Source: JAKVAV01 sp964635965 | Lineage (GTDB): Bacteria > Bacteroidota > Bacteroidia > Flavobacteriales_D > Cryomorphaceae | Direction: 5' to 3' | Length of the DNA: 23,492 bases | NCBI GenBank assembly: GCA_964635965.1 | Contig: CAZWQX010000051.1 | Coordinates: forward strand, 1-23,492 | In this document: positions 1 to 7,698 of the stretch, piece after piece | Position numbering within the stretch: position 1 is the first letter of the stretch | How the letters are laid out: the number at the start of each line of letters is the position of its first letter | Notes under the pieces: model-generated | Databases searched by the model: none | Seen by the model: only the letters and a program-made list of their open reading frames with translations | Told to the model about the DNA's origin: nothing | Translations under genes and position numbers: made by a program

Positions 1-869
1 AGTGTTACGAGACCAGCTCCAGATCTCAATGCCCCTTTTACCGCCAACTCCGCAGCACCACGCTTCCCATCGCTCCCCGCAATCAACAGGGCATGACCAA
101 ATGTTCCTTTATGATCAAAACGGTTGCGTTTCTTCTTCATTAAGCCGGCATTCAGGTCGTCCAGCAAGTGATAATCGACTTCAATATTGTCTAAGTAATC
201 TCTGTCTAAGCCTATATCGAGAATTTCAATTTCTCCCAGAAAGGGAGATGCATCAGTCAAAAAGAAACACAATTTTGGAGCTTGAAAGGTGAGAAGGAAA
301 TCAGCCTTTACAATTCCTTTAGGATTGTTTTCTGAATTATCCTCACAGAACATGCCGCTAGGCAAATCGATACTCACGACCGTAGATTGAGATTCATTAA
401 TTTTTTGAATCACGTCTAGGGCGACCCCTTCGGCAGGACGATTCAAACCTGTTCCAAAAATTGCATCAATGATTACGGCATTGTCAGGAAAATCTGGAAT
501 TTCTTCTCCAGGGTATAGATTGTTTACTGCGTTCTTAAGCTTGCCCAATCGTTTAAAATTGGCTTCAAAATCCTCAGACTCTTTTTCGGTAAATCGAACG
601 ACGGAGATCTCCACGGCATAACCATTCTTTTGCAGAAGTCGTGCTATGACCAACCCATCTCCCCCATTATTCCCAGGCCCAACCACGATATGAAACAGCC
701 AGTCACGTTCCTCAGTAATCGATTTTGGGAAGAGAGAAGGAGCTTTGTGATATATCCAGTTTGCACATTTTGAAGCAGCCCTTTCCATCAAGTCAATGGA
801 TTTTATGGGCTCGTTATCAATTGTGTATGAATCAGCCTCTCGAAGTTGCTGTGAAGAGAGAATTTTCAA
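1..869 (-). CDS. nnr: Bifunctional NAD(P)H-hydrate epimerase / ADP-dependent NAD(P)H-hydrate dehydratase (3' part outside window)
   Basis: Repairs damaged hydrated NADH/NADPH: the N-terminal domain epimerises NAD(P)HX and the C-terminal domain dehydrates it using ADP. Translating the minus strand gives a protein opening with KILSSQQLREADSYTI. The epimerase motifs follow: GPGNNGGDGLVIAR (about residues 61-74), IIDAIFGTGLNRP and SIDLPSG. The start of the dehydratase domain reads KGTFGHALLIAGS, then GALRSGAGLVT at the window edge. The frame stays open to base 1, so the kinase-like C-terminal half is missing only because the window ends. The start is inferred to be TTG (867-869): the family usually starts MKIL.S.Q, and between the in-frame stop at 900-902 and this codon there is no ATG or GTG. 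The gene lies 30 bases after the barrel gene, in the same frame and strand, and is probably co-transcribed with it. Confidence 0.93.
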   Translation of the reverse strand, partial: MKILSSQQLREADSYTIDNEPIKSIDLMERAASKCANWIYHKAPSLFPKSITEERDWLFHIVVGPGNNGGDGLVIARLLQKNGYAVEISVVRFTEKESEDFEANFKRLGKLKNAVNNLYPGEEIPDFPDNAVIIDAIFGTGLNRPAEGVALDVIQKINESQSTVVSIDLPSGMFCEDNSENNPKGIVKADFLLTFQAPKLCFFLTDASPFLGEIEILDIGLDRDYLDNIEVDYHLLDDLNAGLMKKKRNRFDHKGTFGHALLIAGSDGKRGAAELAVKGALRSGAGLVT

Positions 870-899
870 AGGTCCATAAATTGTCGAAAGACCTAAAGG

Positions 900-1772
900 T
901 CAGAAATAAAAGAACATGAAAAGTGTACCTCCGGAGTTATCAGTGTCAATTTCGAGTGAAGAATCACCACCTTCATTAGTAACAGTTGTAACAAATTGTT
1001 CTGAAGTACCACCTACAGGAACGGTCCATTGTTCTTCAACAATCTCAGAATTTCCGGTATAGGTAAAACCAAGGGCAAGGCCATATTCAAAACCTACAGA
1101 CCACTTGGGAAAGAGAAAAACTTCAGCACCTACGAAGGCCCTACCTCCAATGGTAAAGCGAGTCCCCTTTGTGAACTCTGTTAGAAATGCACCGGTTTCG
1201 CTAATATTTGTAATCTCGCGAGGATCATTCTGAAAAAGTACTTGAAACTCACTTCGATCGGGGCTTGTGTTTTCCTGGGTAATATCGTTGCCGTATTCGA
1301 ATGTGTGATTTTCAGTCCCGAACCCCAAGAATGCCTCAGCTCCATAAAAACCTTGGACACGTGTTTTTCCTTTCCGCTTCTCAATTCCAGCCGAAAAATA
1401 AAAATTGGTAAAAGTCCGACTGTACTTATCCTCTACTGTCGTATTGGTGGGATCAACACTGAATTCAGGGCTGAAAGCTCGGTAAGAATCCGTGAGGATA
1501 TTAAACCTGACTGAAGCACGATACGCGAAATCATCGCGCACAAAACGCTTCCCTGTAATTGCCATTTGGCTATTGGTAAAATCAGCAAAAGGTGCTTGAT
1601 TTTCTGCTTCGGAAAAAAAGTTTCCAAAGTATTCAAGAAATGGAGCAGCATCGATTCCAACAGCCCAATCTCCTTCTCTCGGCAAGAAACTTTCACCTTT
1701 TTTTGAAACGGGTTGAGCAAAAGTCACCAAGGCTATGCCCAATAGTGCAATTGTAAAGCAGTATTTTTTCAT
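900..1772 (-). CDS. Outer-membrane beta-barrel protein, function unknown
   Basis: A 290-residue exported protein. Residues 1-19 form a Sec signal peptide: a lysine pair, a hydrophobic core and cleavage after TFA-Q. The mature part alternates polar and hydrophobic residues in short strands (for example YRASVRFNIL, YFSAGIEKR, WSVGFEYGLALGFTY) and ends in FMFFYF. A terminal aromatic residue after alternating strands is typical of barrels folded by the BAM complex. I cannot name a family beyond porin-like or outer-membrane beta-barrel. It is 58 bases downstream of pcm and 30 bases upstream of nnr on the same strand, so the three may form one transcript, although the functions are not obviously linked. 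No substrate can be inferred. Confidence 0.75.
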   Translation of the reverse strand: MKKYCFTIALLGIALVTFAQPVSKKGESFLPREGDWAVGIDAAPFLEYFGNFFSEAENQAPFADFTNSQMAITGKRFVRDDFAYRASVRFNILTDSYRAFSPEFSVDPTNTTVEDKYSRTFTNFYFSAGIEKRKGKTRVQGFYGAEAFLGFGTENHTFEYGNDITQENTSPDRSEFQVLFQNDPREITNISETGAFLTEFTKGTRFTIGGRAFVGAEVFLFPKWSVGFEYGLALGFTYTGNSEIVEEQWTVPVGGTSEQFVTTVTNEGGDSSLEIDTDNSGGTLFMFFYF

Positions 1773-1830
1773 CAGTTACCGATTGATCTAACAAATAAAC
1801 AAGTTATGTGTGGATTTAGTATAGAAGGCA

Positions 1831-2484
1831 TCATATTCCCGCTTTATCATGCAGCATGGGAACAAATCTAAAAACCCCATGTTCGGTTATTTCAAGCTCG
1901 CCACCTGGAATTTTTCTGATTTTTTGCATTCGTTGACTGTCCCCTGCGCCTAAGGGAATGACCATTATTCCTCCTGGTTTCAGCTGGTCAATCAAATTTT
2001 TAGGGATTTCCGGAGCCCCACACGTTATCAATACTCTGTCGAACGGAGCAAAGGCAGGTAAACCTTTGTAACCATCTCCATAAAAGACCTTCACCGTTGA
2101 GTTCAAACTTGACAAGTTCTTTTTTGCCTTTTTAAACAGTAGTTTCTGTCGTTCAATAGAGAATACTTTGCAACCGAGAGCATCCAAAACGGATGCCTGA
2201 TATCCACTGCCGGTTCCAATCTCCAATACCTTCATATTTCGCTTTACCTCCAAAAGTTCTGTTTGAAATGCAACGGTATAAGGCTGCGATATAGTCTGAT
2301 CCGCACCGATAGGAAATGCCGTATCCTCATAGGCGAAATTTAAAAATGCCGAATCCATAAAAATATGCCTTGGGATCGACTCTATTGCCCTGAGTACACC
2401 CTCATCAACTATACCTTTGGAACGAATGGTCTTGACCAAGTTTCTTCGCAAACCTTGGTGTTTATGGGTATCAAATGCTTTCAT
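1831..2484 (-). CDS. pcm: Protein-L-isoaspartate O-methyltransferase
   Basis: Transfers a methyl group from S-adenosylmethionine to the alpha-carboxyl of isoaspartyl residues, starting repair of aged proteins in the cytoplasm. The 217-residue length is normal for the family. Visible motifs are ADQTISQPYTVAFQTELL (about residues 61-78, the substrate-side loop), the SAM-binding motif VLEIGTGSGYQ (86-96), the acidic post-I motif FSIER, GDGYKG, FDRVLITCGAP, and KPGGIMVIPLG. The start ATG gives MKAFDTHKHQGLRRNLV, which matches Bacteroidota homologues as I remember them. A -7-like box lies 8 bases upstream (see 2493-2500), so the leader would be very short. It is divergent from the Gfo/Idh/MocA gene. 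Confidence 0.95.
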   Translation of the reverse strand: MKAFDTHKHQGLRRNLVKTIRSKGIVDEGVLRAIESIPRHIFMDSAFLNFAYEDTAFPIGADQTISQPYTVAFQTELLEVKRNMKVLEIGTGSGYQASVLDALGCKVFSIERQKLLFKKAKKNLSSLNSTVKVFYGDGYKGLPAFAPFDRVLITCGAPEIPKNLIDQLKPGGIMVIPLGAGDSQRMQKIRKIPGGELEITEHGVFRFVPMLHDKAGI

Positions 2485-2492
2485 TCAGGCCC

Positions 2493-2500
2493 CAAAGTTA
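2493..2500 (-). promoter_or_regulatory. Probable -7 promoter element for pcm (TAACTTTG)
   Basis: On the minus strand the bases read TAACTTTG, an exact match to the Bacteroidota -7 consensus TAnnTTTG. Twenty bases further upstream is TTTA, one mismatch from the -33 consensus TTTG. The box ends 8 bases before the pcm ATG, so transcription would begin within a few bases of the start codon. This is a consensus match only. Confidence 0.45.
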
Positions 2501-2572
2501 GCACGTCGAAATAGTTAATCTAAACTGTTGATAATTTCGATGGAGTAATTCGGAGATGGTCTTCACAGCGCG

Positions 2573-2580
2573 TAATTTTG
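2573..2580 (+). promoter_or_regulatory. Probable -7 promoter element (TAATTTTG) of the Gfo/Idh/MocA gene
   Basis: TAATTTTG matches TAnnTTTG exactly and lies 18 bases before the ATG at 2599. I see no TTTG at the usual 19-21 base distance upstream, so the -33 element is weak or absent. Its last three bases form an in-frame TTG (2578) that an ORF caller could mistake for a start codon. Confidence 0.5.
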
Positions 2581-2598
2581 ACAAAACATCTACAGAAA

Positions 2599-3585
2599 AT
2601 GCTGAAAATAGGAGTTCTTGGAGCAGGTCATTTGGGTAAAATTCACATCAAATGCATCAAGGAGCTCAGTCAATACTCATTGGTTGGATTTTATGATCCG
2701 GATGAGCGAACGGCGACTGAGGCTGCTCAAAAACTAAACGTGAAGAAATTCTCCGACATGGGTGAATTAATTGATGCCGTAGATGTTGTAGATATTGTAA
2801 CACCTACACTCAGTCATTACGCATGTGCCAGTCAATCGATTCGTCGTTCGAAACACGTATTCATTGAAAAACCGATCACAAATACTATTGAAGAGGCAAA
2901 ATCACTAATGTCGCTTTCGCGAGAAGCGGATGTAAAGGTTCAAGTTGGTCACGTGGAAAGGTTTAACCCTGCTTTCACAGCAGCAAAAGAGAGCCTGGAA
3001 AACCCTATGTTTATTGAAACTCATCGACTTGCTCAATTCAATCCCCGAGGAACGGATGTCTCTGTTGTCTTAGATTTAATGATTCATGATTTGGATATCG
3101 TTCTAAGCGTAGTTGGGTCAAATATCAAGCGAATCAGCGCCAGTGGTGTTGCAATTGTTAGTGAGGAACCCGATATAGCAAATGCTCGTCTGGAATTTGA
3201 TAATGGATGTGTCGCCAACTTGACGGCGAGTAGATTCTCCTTAAAGAATATGAGAAAGTCGCGTTTCTTTCAGCGCAATGCTTACATCTCTGTAGACTTT
3301 CTCGACAAATCAACAGAAGTTGTTAAAATGAGAGATATTGAAGGCGAGCTTGACCCCTTTAGTATGAGCATAGATCTTGGAGAAGGAAAAGGAAAGAAGG
3401 AAATTTTCTTCGAGAAGCCTACCATCCATCCAAACAATGCAATTAAGGATGAACTCGAATCTTTTGCGAACGCCATTATTAATGACACTACCCCTCCGGT
3501 AACCGTTGAGGACGGTTACAAAGCACTGGATGTCGCCTACAAAATTGCCGACAAATTGAAACTCTCTACACCTTCCAACGGGTAA
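2599..3585 (+). CDS. Gfo/Idh/MocA family NAD(P)-dependent oxidoreductase
   Basis: Predicted cytoplasmic dehydrogenase of 328 residues. The N-terminal Rossmann fold opens with MLKIGVLGAGHLGKIH, a GxGxxG dinucleotide site at residues 8-13. It is followed by FYDPDE at the end of beta-2, EKPIT (about 90-94) carrying the family's EKP lysine, and GHVERFNP. In the C-terminal domain, DLMIHDLDIV (about 159-168) carries the conserved HD pair. The substrate cannot be deduced. The in-frame TTG at 2578 is rejected as start because it lies inside the -7 box; the ATG at 2599 begins exactly at the nucleotide fold. The gene is divergent from pcm. Gfo/Idh proteins are often sugar dehydrogenases, but the sugar transferase 1 kb downstream is a separate unit with its own promoter, so a link is only suggestive. 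Confidence 0.88.
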   Translation: MLKIGVLGAGHLGKIHIKCIKELSQYSLVGFYDPDERTATEAAQKLNVKKFSDMGELIDAVDVVDIVTPTLSHYACASQSIRRSKHVFIEKPITNTIEEAKSLMSLSREADVKVQVGHVERFNPAFTAAKESLENPMFIETHRLAQFNPRGTDVSVVLDLMIHDLDIVLSVVGSNIKRISASGVAIVSEEPDIANARLEFDNGCVANLTASRFSLKNMRKSRFFQRNAYISVDFLDKSTEVVKMRDIEGELDPFSMSIDLGEGKGKKEIFFEKPTIHPNNAIKDELESFANAIINDTTPPVTVEDGYKALDVAYKIADKLKLSTPSNG

Positions 3586-3609
3586 TACTTTCTCATCAAT
3601 AATTTTTTT

Positions 3610-3631
3610 GCTTTTTAAGCGTTAAAGAAGC
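3610..3631 (+). terminator. Possible weak hairpin terminator after the oxidoreductase
   Basis: GCTTTTTAA pairs with TTAAAGAAGC across a GCG loop, giving nine pairs with one bulged base. A run of seven T follows at 3640-3646, separated by eight bases. The stem is AT-rich and the T run is also part of the next promoter, so this is tentative. Confidence 0.3.
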
Positions 3632-3643
3632 GTTTACGGTTTT

Positions 3644-3675
3644 TTTGGTCCGACTTCGAGGCTTTGCTATTTTTG
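3644..3675 (+). promoter_or_regulatory. Bacteroidota-type promoter for the lipoprotein / sugar-transferase operon
   Basis: TTTG (3644-3647), a 20-base spacer and TATTTTTG (3668-3675) match the Bacteroidota sigma-factor consensus TTTG-N19-21-TAnnTTTG with no mismatch. Transcription should start around 3680-3683, about 20 bases before the ATG at 3701. This is one of the two best promoters in the window. Confidence 0.75.
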
Positions 3676-3700
3676 CGCCCTCCTTAGTCGAGGCATTGCC

Positions 3701-4585
3701 ATGAAGAAAAATTTTTGGATTCTCTTATTTCTGCTTGCATCTTGCGATATATTCGACAAGGAAGAGCCTGCGCCATCCTACATATATATTGGAGTTCCTT
3801 CTTTACAAGTCGCTGCCAATGGTAGTGAAGGAGCCAACACCCACGGAATTATTGATGCCCATGTTTTTGCAAACGATTTCTTCGTCGGTACTATTGAGCT
3901 TCCCGGAACCGTCCCGGTTCTGCAGGAAGGGTCTACTAAAATCACAATTGGTGCAGGGATCAAGAACAACGGTATAACTTCTAATCGCATTATCTATCCT
4001 TTCTACGAACTGACGGAATATCAGCTGGATCTTATTCCAAATTCGATAAACCCTATTTCATCAGATAGTTCTGTCGTTTTTCAGTATTTCCCAAGTAACA
4101 ACCCCAGTCAGATTGGCCTGTTTTTAGAAGAGTTTGAAGGAGTTGGCAATATTTGGGAACCAGCCACCATTGATGGAGCAGGAGTAATTAACACATCAAA
4201 TCCAGATGAGGTTTTATCGGGCTCTGGAAGTGGGAAAATCGTATTGGATGATGATTTCCCTAGTGTAGAAGTGTATGCCGATCAAGTTTCCTGGGATATG
4301 AGTCAAATAGTTCCGGGGTCTGCAGTGTATTTGGAGTTGGATTATAAGGGTAATAATCCCCTTGAGATCGGGATTCGTACTTCTTCACCTCAAATTTCAA
4401 AGGTGTTTGCCTTAGGTCTTAACCCTAGCGATGAATGGGTGAAGGTTTACGTAGAATTGAGCAATGAAATAGGTCAAGCGCAGACAAATTCTTTCCAAGT
4501 CTACTTGGAAGCAGAGAAGGTAACAGCCGATCCCCTAGGAACAATCCTCCTGGATAATATGAAGTTGGTTTATCCCGATATATGA
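3701..4585 (+). CDS. Predicted lipoprotein with a C-terminal carbohydrate-binding-like domain
   Basis: A 294-residue lipoprotein of unknown function. The signal peptide MKKNFWILLFLLASC ends in a clear lipobox (LLASC), with the acylated cysteine at residue 15. The mature protein begins CDIFDKEEP. In Bacteroidota an acidic stretch with lysine after the cysteine (K followed by D/E) resembles the lipoprotein export signal that sends lipoproteins to the cell surface, so surface exposure is plausible. Residues about 20-125 form a beta-rich domain (IYIGVPSLQV, THGIIDAHVFAND). Residues about 145-292 (WEPATIDGAGVI, SGSGSGKIVLD, LGTILLDNMKLVY) look like a jelly-roll of the galactose-binding or CBM kind. 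The stop overlaps the start of the sugar transferase by four bases (ATGA), implying coupled translation. Confidence 0.8.
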   Translation: MKKNFWILLFLLASCDIFDKEEPAPSYIYIGVPSLQVAANGSEGANTHGIIDAHVFANDFFVGTIELPGTVPVLQEGSTKITIGAGIKNNGITSNRIIYPFYELTEYQLDLIPNSINPISSDSSVVFQYFPSNNPSQIGLFLEEFEGVGNIWEPATIDGAGVINTSNPDEVLSGSGSGKIVLDDDFPSVEVYADQVSWDMSQIVPGSAVYLELDYKGNNPLEIGIRTSSPQISKVFALGLNPSDEWVKVYVELSNEIGQAQTNSFQVYLEAEKVTADPLGTILLDNMKLVYPDI

Positions 4586-5994
4586 ACCGAAATTTACAAG
4601 TAGTAAAATATGTGACTTTCGACGTTCTGAGCGCTGCAGCTGCTTGGTTCATATTCTTTTCCTTTCGCAAAAAAGTGATCGAACCCGCGAAGTTCGGGTA
4701 TCCCGTACCGATGGAATACGATGAACGCTTTTTTGCAGGATTGGTGCTCATTCCAGTATTTTGGGTATCGCTCTACGCCCTACTGGGAATGTATCGAAAC
4801 ATTTTTCGAAGGCACCGTCTTAAAGAACTGGGACAGGTAATGTTCTCCACCCTCATTGGTGTTATCGTTTTATTTTTTGCCGTCTTGATCGATGATCAAA
4901 TAGCCAATTACCAGAACTATTATAGATCGATTCTAGTCCTCCTTGGAGTTCATTTCTTTCTAACATTTACTTTCCGAATAATCCTTACCACCAGAACGGT
5001 AAAGATGATTCACAAAAGGAAATTCGGTTTTAATACCGTTATCGTCGGTGGGAATGAAGAAGCCCTTAAGGTCTATAGGGAAATGGAATCAATGATTCCT
5101 GGTCCAGGCTTCAATTTTGTTGGTTATGTGAGCGTAAATGGAAAGGATCACTTATTGGAAGATCAATTACCATGGCTTGGGAAATTTGAGTCCATTGCCG
5201 ATAACATTGAACGACAGGAGATAGAAGAAGTCATCATCGCGATCGAATCCTCCGAACACAAGAATTTGGGCCAAATGATTAGCCAATTGGAGAGCTGTAA
5301 AGTTCGGATCAAAATCATTCCCGACATCTATGATATTCTTTCCGGATCTGTGAAAATGACCAGCATCTTCGGAGCACCTCTGATAGAAATCAATACTCGG
5401 ATTATGCCTGAGTGGCAGATTTTCTTGAAACGAGCGTTTGACTTAATCGCCGCTATGTTTGCTCTTATCATTTTGTCACCGCTGTATCTACTTCTTTCAA
5501 TCCTGGTTAAGTTCTCATCGCCTGGACCTATTATCTTCAAGCAAGAGAGAATAGGGCAGTACAATAAGCCTTTTAATATCTATAAGTTTCGTTCGATGTG
5601 CGAAGATGCCGAAGCTTCCGGACCAAAACTTTCCAGAGAGGGAGATCCGAGAATCACTCCAATTGGCCGTTTCATGAGAAAAACAAGGTTAGATGAGCTA
5701 CCCCAGTTTTTCAATGTCTTGAAGGGCGATATGAGTCTGGTGGGACCAAGACCTGAGCGTCAATTTTACATCGACAAAATTTTGGAAGTAGCTCCTCATT
5801 ATCGTCATCTGCAAAAAGTAAAACCAGGAATAACGAGTTGGGGACAAGTGAAATATGGTTACGCTGAAAATGTGGAGCAAATGGTCCAAAGACTGAAATA
5901 CGATGTTCTTTACATAGAGAATATGTCTCTGGCAATCGACTTCAAAATAATGGCCTATACCCTTTTGACTATCGTTAAAGGAGATGGGAAATAA
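4582..5994 (+). CDS. Polyprenyl-phosphate glycosyl-1-phosphate transferase (exopolysaccharide initiating enzyme, WcaJ type)
   Basis: Inner-membrane enzyme that transfers a sugar-1-phosphate from a UDP-sugar to undecaprenyl phosphate, the first step of a lipid-linked glycan. The 470 residues hold about four N-terminal membrane segments (roughly 10-28, 48-70, 86-105, 116-137), a soluble nucleotide-fold domain (about 148-260; FNTVIVGGNEEALKVYREM), and the C-terminal bacterial sugar transferase domain. That domain begins KRAFDLIAAMFALIILSP (283-300) and continues with FKQERIG, YKFRSM (334-339), TRLDELPQ, LVGPRPE (386-392) and KPGITSWGQV. All key motifs of the family are intact. No other glycosyltransferase, flippase, polymerase or chain-length gene is in the window, so it appears as a lone initiator coupled to a lipoprotein. 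The sugar is not predictable. Confidence 0.92.
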   Translation: MNRNLQVVKYVTFDVLSAAAAWFIFFSFRKKVIEPAKFGYPVPMEYDERFFAGLVLIPVFWVSLYALLGMYRNIFRRHRLKELGQVMFSTLIGVIVLFFAVLIDDQIANYQNYYRSILVLLGVHFFLTFTFRIILTTRTVKMIHKRKFGFNTVIVGGNEEALKVYREMESMIPGPGFNFVGYVSVNGKDHLLEDQLPWLGKFESIADNIERQEIEEVIIAIESSEHKNLGQMISQLESCKVRIKIIPDIYDILSGSVKMTSIFGAPLIEINTRIMPEWQIFLKRAFDLIAAMFALIILSPLYLLLSILVKFSSPGPIIFKQERIGQYNKPFNIYKFRSMCEDAEASGPKLSREGDPRITPIGRFMRKTRLDELPQFFNVLKGDMSLVGPRPERQFYIDKILEVAPHYRHLQKVKPGITSWGQVKYGYAENVEQMVQRLKYDVLYIENMSLAIDFKIMAYTLLTIVKGDGK

Positions 5995-6014
5995 TACCTG
6001 CAAACCACCTGAAA

Positions 6015-6905
6015 ATGAAAAATATCACAGTAATTGGAGCGGGGACAATGGGAAACGGAATTGCCCACGTCTTTGCACAAAATGGATACAGTGTTCAACT
6101 CGTTGACATCTCTGAGGCTGCCCTTGAAAAGGCTCTGAAAACAATCGGCAAAAACATGGATAGGATGATTGCCAAGGAAAAATTGACAGAGACAGACAAA
6201 GCAGAATCATTGGCTCGACTTAAAACCTCAACCGATTTAAAAGCGGGCGTGAGTGAAGCAGATTTGGTAGTCGAAGCTGCAACCGAGAACGTCGAACTTA
6301 AGAAGAAGATTTTTAGAGATATAGATGCGAACGCTCCCGAGAACTGCATCTTGGCAACGAATACCTCATCTATTTCGATCACGCAGATTGCTGCCGAAAC
6401 GAGCCGCCCTGACAAGGTAATTGGAATGCACTTCATGAATCCCGTTCCAATAATGAAGCTGGTAGAAGTAATTCGTGGATATGCCACCTCTGATCAAGTT
6501 ACCGAGACAGTTATGTCGGCTTCCAAGAACTTGGGAAAAATCCCTACTGAAGTAAACGACTATCCCGGATTTGTAGCCAACCGGATTTTAATGCCAATGA
6601 TTAACGAAGCAATTATTAGTCTTCATGAAGGTGTTGCGGGTGTTGAAGAAATCGACACAGTGATGAAACTTGGAATGGCACATCCTATGGGGCCTTTGCA
6701 ACTAGCTGATTTTATTGGACTCGATGTATGTCTGAGCATTCTGCGCGTAATGCACGAAGGCTTCGGAAATCCAAAATATGCTCCATGCCCACTGTTAGTT
6801 AATATGGTAACTGCGGGAAAACTAGGAGCGAAATCAGGAGAAGGGTTTTACTCCTACACGCCCGGTAGTAAGGATTTAGTTGTGTCAGAAAATTTCAGAA
6901 AGTAA
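6015..6905 (+). CDS. hbd: 3-hydroxybutyryl-CoA dehydrogenase (3-hydroxyacyl-CoA dehydrogenase family)
   Basis: Oxidises 3-hydroxyacyl-CoA to 3-ketoacyl-CoA with NAD+, or the reverse, in fatty acid or butyryl-CoA metabolism. The 296-residue length is normal for the single-function enzyme. The N-terminal Rossmann fold reads ITVIGAGTMGNGIAHVFA (GxGxxG at about 8-13) with an acidic residue after beta-2 (LVDIS). TNTSSISIT and the catalytic-histidine segment GMHFMNPVPIMKLVEVI (about 136-152) follow. The C-terminal dimerisation domain begins DYPGFVANRILMPMINEAI and includes HPMGPLQLADFIGLD. It starts 20 bases after the sugar transferase stop and I see no good promoter in the gap, so it may be read through from upstream, although the functions do not match. 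It is convergent with the DUF4294 gene, only four bases apart. Confidence 0.93.
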   Translation: MKNITVIGAGTMGNGIAHVFAQNGYSVQLVDISEAALEKALKTIGKNMDRMIAKEKLTETDKAESLARLKTSTDLKAGVSEADLVVEAATENVELKKKIFRDIDANAPENCILATNTSSISITQIAAETSRPDKVIGMHFMNPVPIMKLVEVIRGYATSDQVTETVMSASKNLGKIPTEVNDYPGFVANRILMPMINEAIISLHEGVAGVEEIDTVMKLGMAHPMGPLQLADFIGLDVCLSILRVMHEGFGNPKYAPCPLLVNMVTAGKLGAKSGEGFYSYTPGSKDLVVSENFRK

Positions 6906-6919
6906 ACCCTTATTTACTT
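6900..6919. terminator. Small palindrome across two convergent stop codons
   Basis: AAGTAAA and TTTACTT form a seven-pair stem with a six-base loop. It covers the TAA of the dehydrogenase and the TAA of the convergent DUF4294 gene, and T-rich sequence follows on the plus strand. It could stop transcription in both directions, but the stem is short and AT-rich. Confidence 0.3.
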
Positions 6920-7632
6920 CTTTTCGCTTGTTTTTTCTTCTCGCGTTCGATTTTCCTTCTGAGTCGTTTGCTTTTATTGGCTAAAACCTCCTCTGCGGCC
7001 TTGGTCTGAACTTCACGCGTTTTGACCTTGATGTTTCCAATTTCTATTTGGGTGACAATCTCCTCGATCATCGCATCTGTTTCATCTTCGATGGGGTCGT
7101 AATTCGATTTGAGGTTTGTTCCGAAAAGCTTGGCTACTCCTTGCCACATGAATGCGGTAAAACCACTTTTGAGTTCTTTAATGAGGTCGTAACTAGTCTT
7201 ACCCGTTTCTCGATCAATCAATTTGATAAGAACCCTACCTTGGCTTGTGGTCATTTTTCGAAGATCACCTTCGAATTCGGCTTTTAGATCCTCTTCACAT
7301 TGATCGAGATAAGCTTCCTGCTCCGCTTCAGTCTCGAGCTTAGACAAATTGCGGTTGTATTCATTTATTAACTCTCCAGCTACTTTCGCATAGGGATACA
7401 CCTTAACTACATTACGGTGCATTTTGTCCCATTTCCTGCGGTAACGCTTACTCCGTGATTTGCGATACGCTGAAACCATTTGCGGACGAAGTGTAACGAC
7501 AGGAATAGTATCGCCGTCAATGACATGCGTTTCGAGAAGATATACCCCATCTATCTCCTCAACATCCGTAGGAGCTTGAGCCCTGATGGAACCAAAGAGG
7601 GCCAGAAGAAATATGATCAATATGAAACGCAT
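6910..7632 (-). CDS. Probable DUF4294 family exported protein
   Basis: A 240-residue protein with an N-terminal signal peptide (MRFILIIFLLALFGSIRAQ, cleavage near residue 19). The body matches what I remember of the Bacteroidota DUF4294 family: the opening IDGDTIPVVTLRP, a basic segment SAYRKSRSKRYRRKWDK, VYPYAKVAGELINEYN, QGRVLIKLIDRETGKTSYDLIKELK, then FMWQGVAKLFGTNLKSNYDP. The last 40 residues are rich in lysine and arginine (KSKRLRRKIEREKKKQAKR) and probably helical. No enzymatic motif is visible and the function is unknown. It is 66 bases downstream of sucC on the same strand and may be read through from the sucC promoter; a near-match TACTTTG lies in the gap. Confidence 0.7.
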   Translation of the reverse strand: MRFILIIFLLALFGSIRAQAPTDVEEIDGVYLLETHVIDGDTIPVVTLRPQMVSAYRKSRSKRYRRKWDKMHRNVVKVYPYAKVAGELINEYNRNLSKLETEAEQEAYLDQCEEDLKAEFEGDLRKMTTSQGRVLIKLIDRETGKTSYDLIKELKSGFTAFMWQGVAKLFGTNLKSNYDPIEDETDAMIEEIVTQIEIGNIKVKTREVQTKAAEEVLANKSKRLRRKIEREKKKQAKRSK

Positions 7633-7698
7633 ACGCCGATATTAACGCTACATGTATCGTACCGGTATACGCAAAGTACAAGGAAAAGTGCAGATTGC

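Noticed and set aside
2..919. Short plus-strand reading frames at the left edge
   Set aside because: They oppose a minus-strand frame that carries the full NAD(P)HX epimerase/dehydratase motifs; the plus-strand translations show no recognisable domain.
2578..2598. Extension of the Gfo/Idh/MocA gene to a TTG start
   Set aside because: The TTG is the end of a TAATTTTG promoter box, and the ATG at 2599 begins directly at the Rossmann fold.
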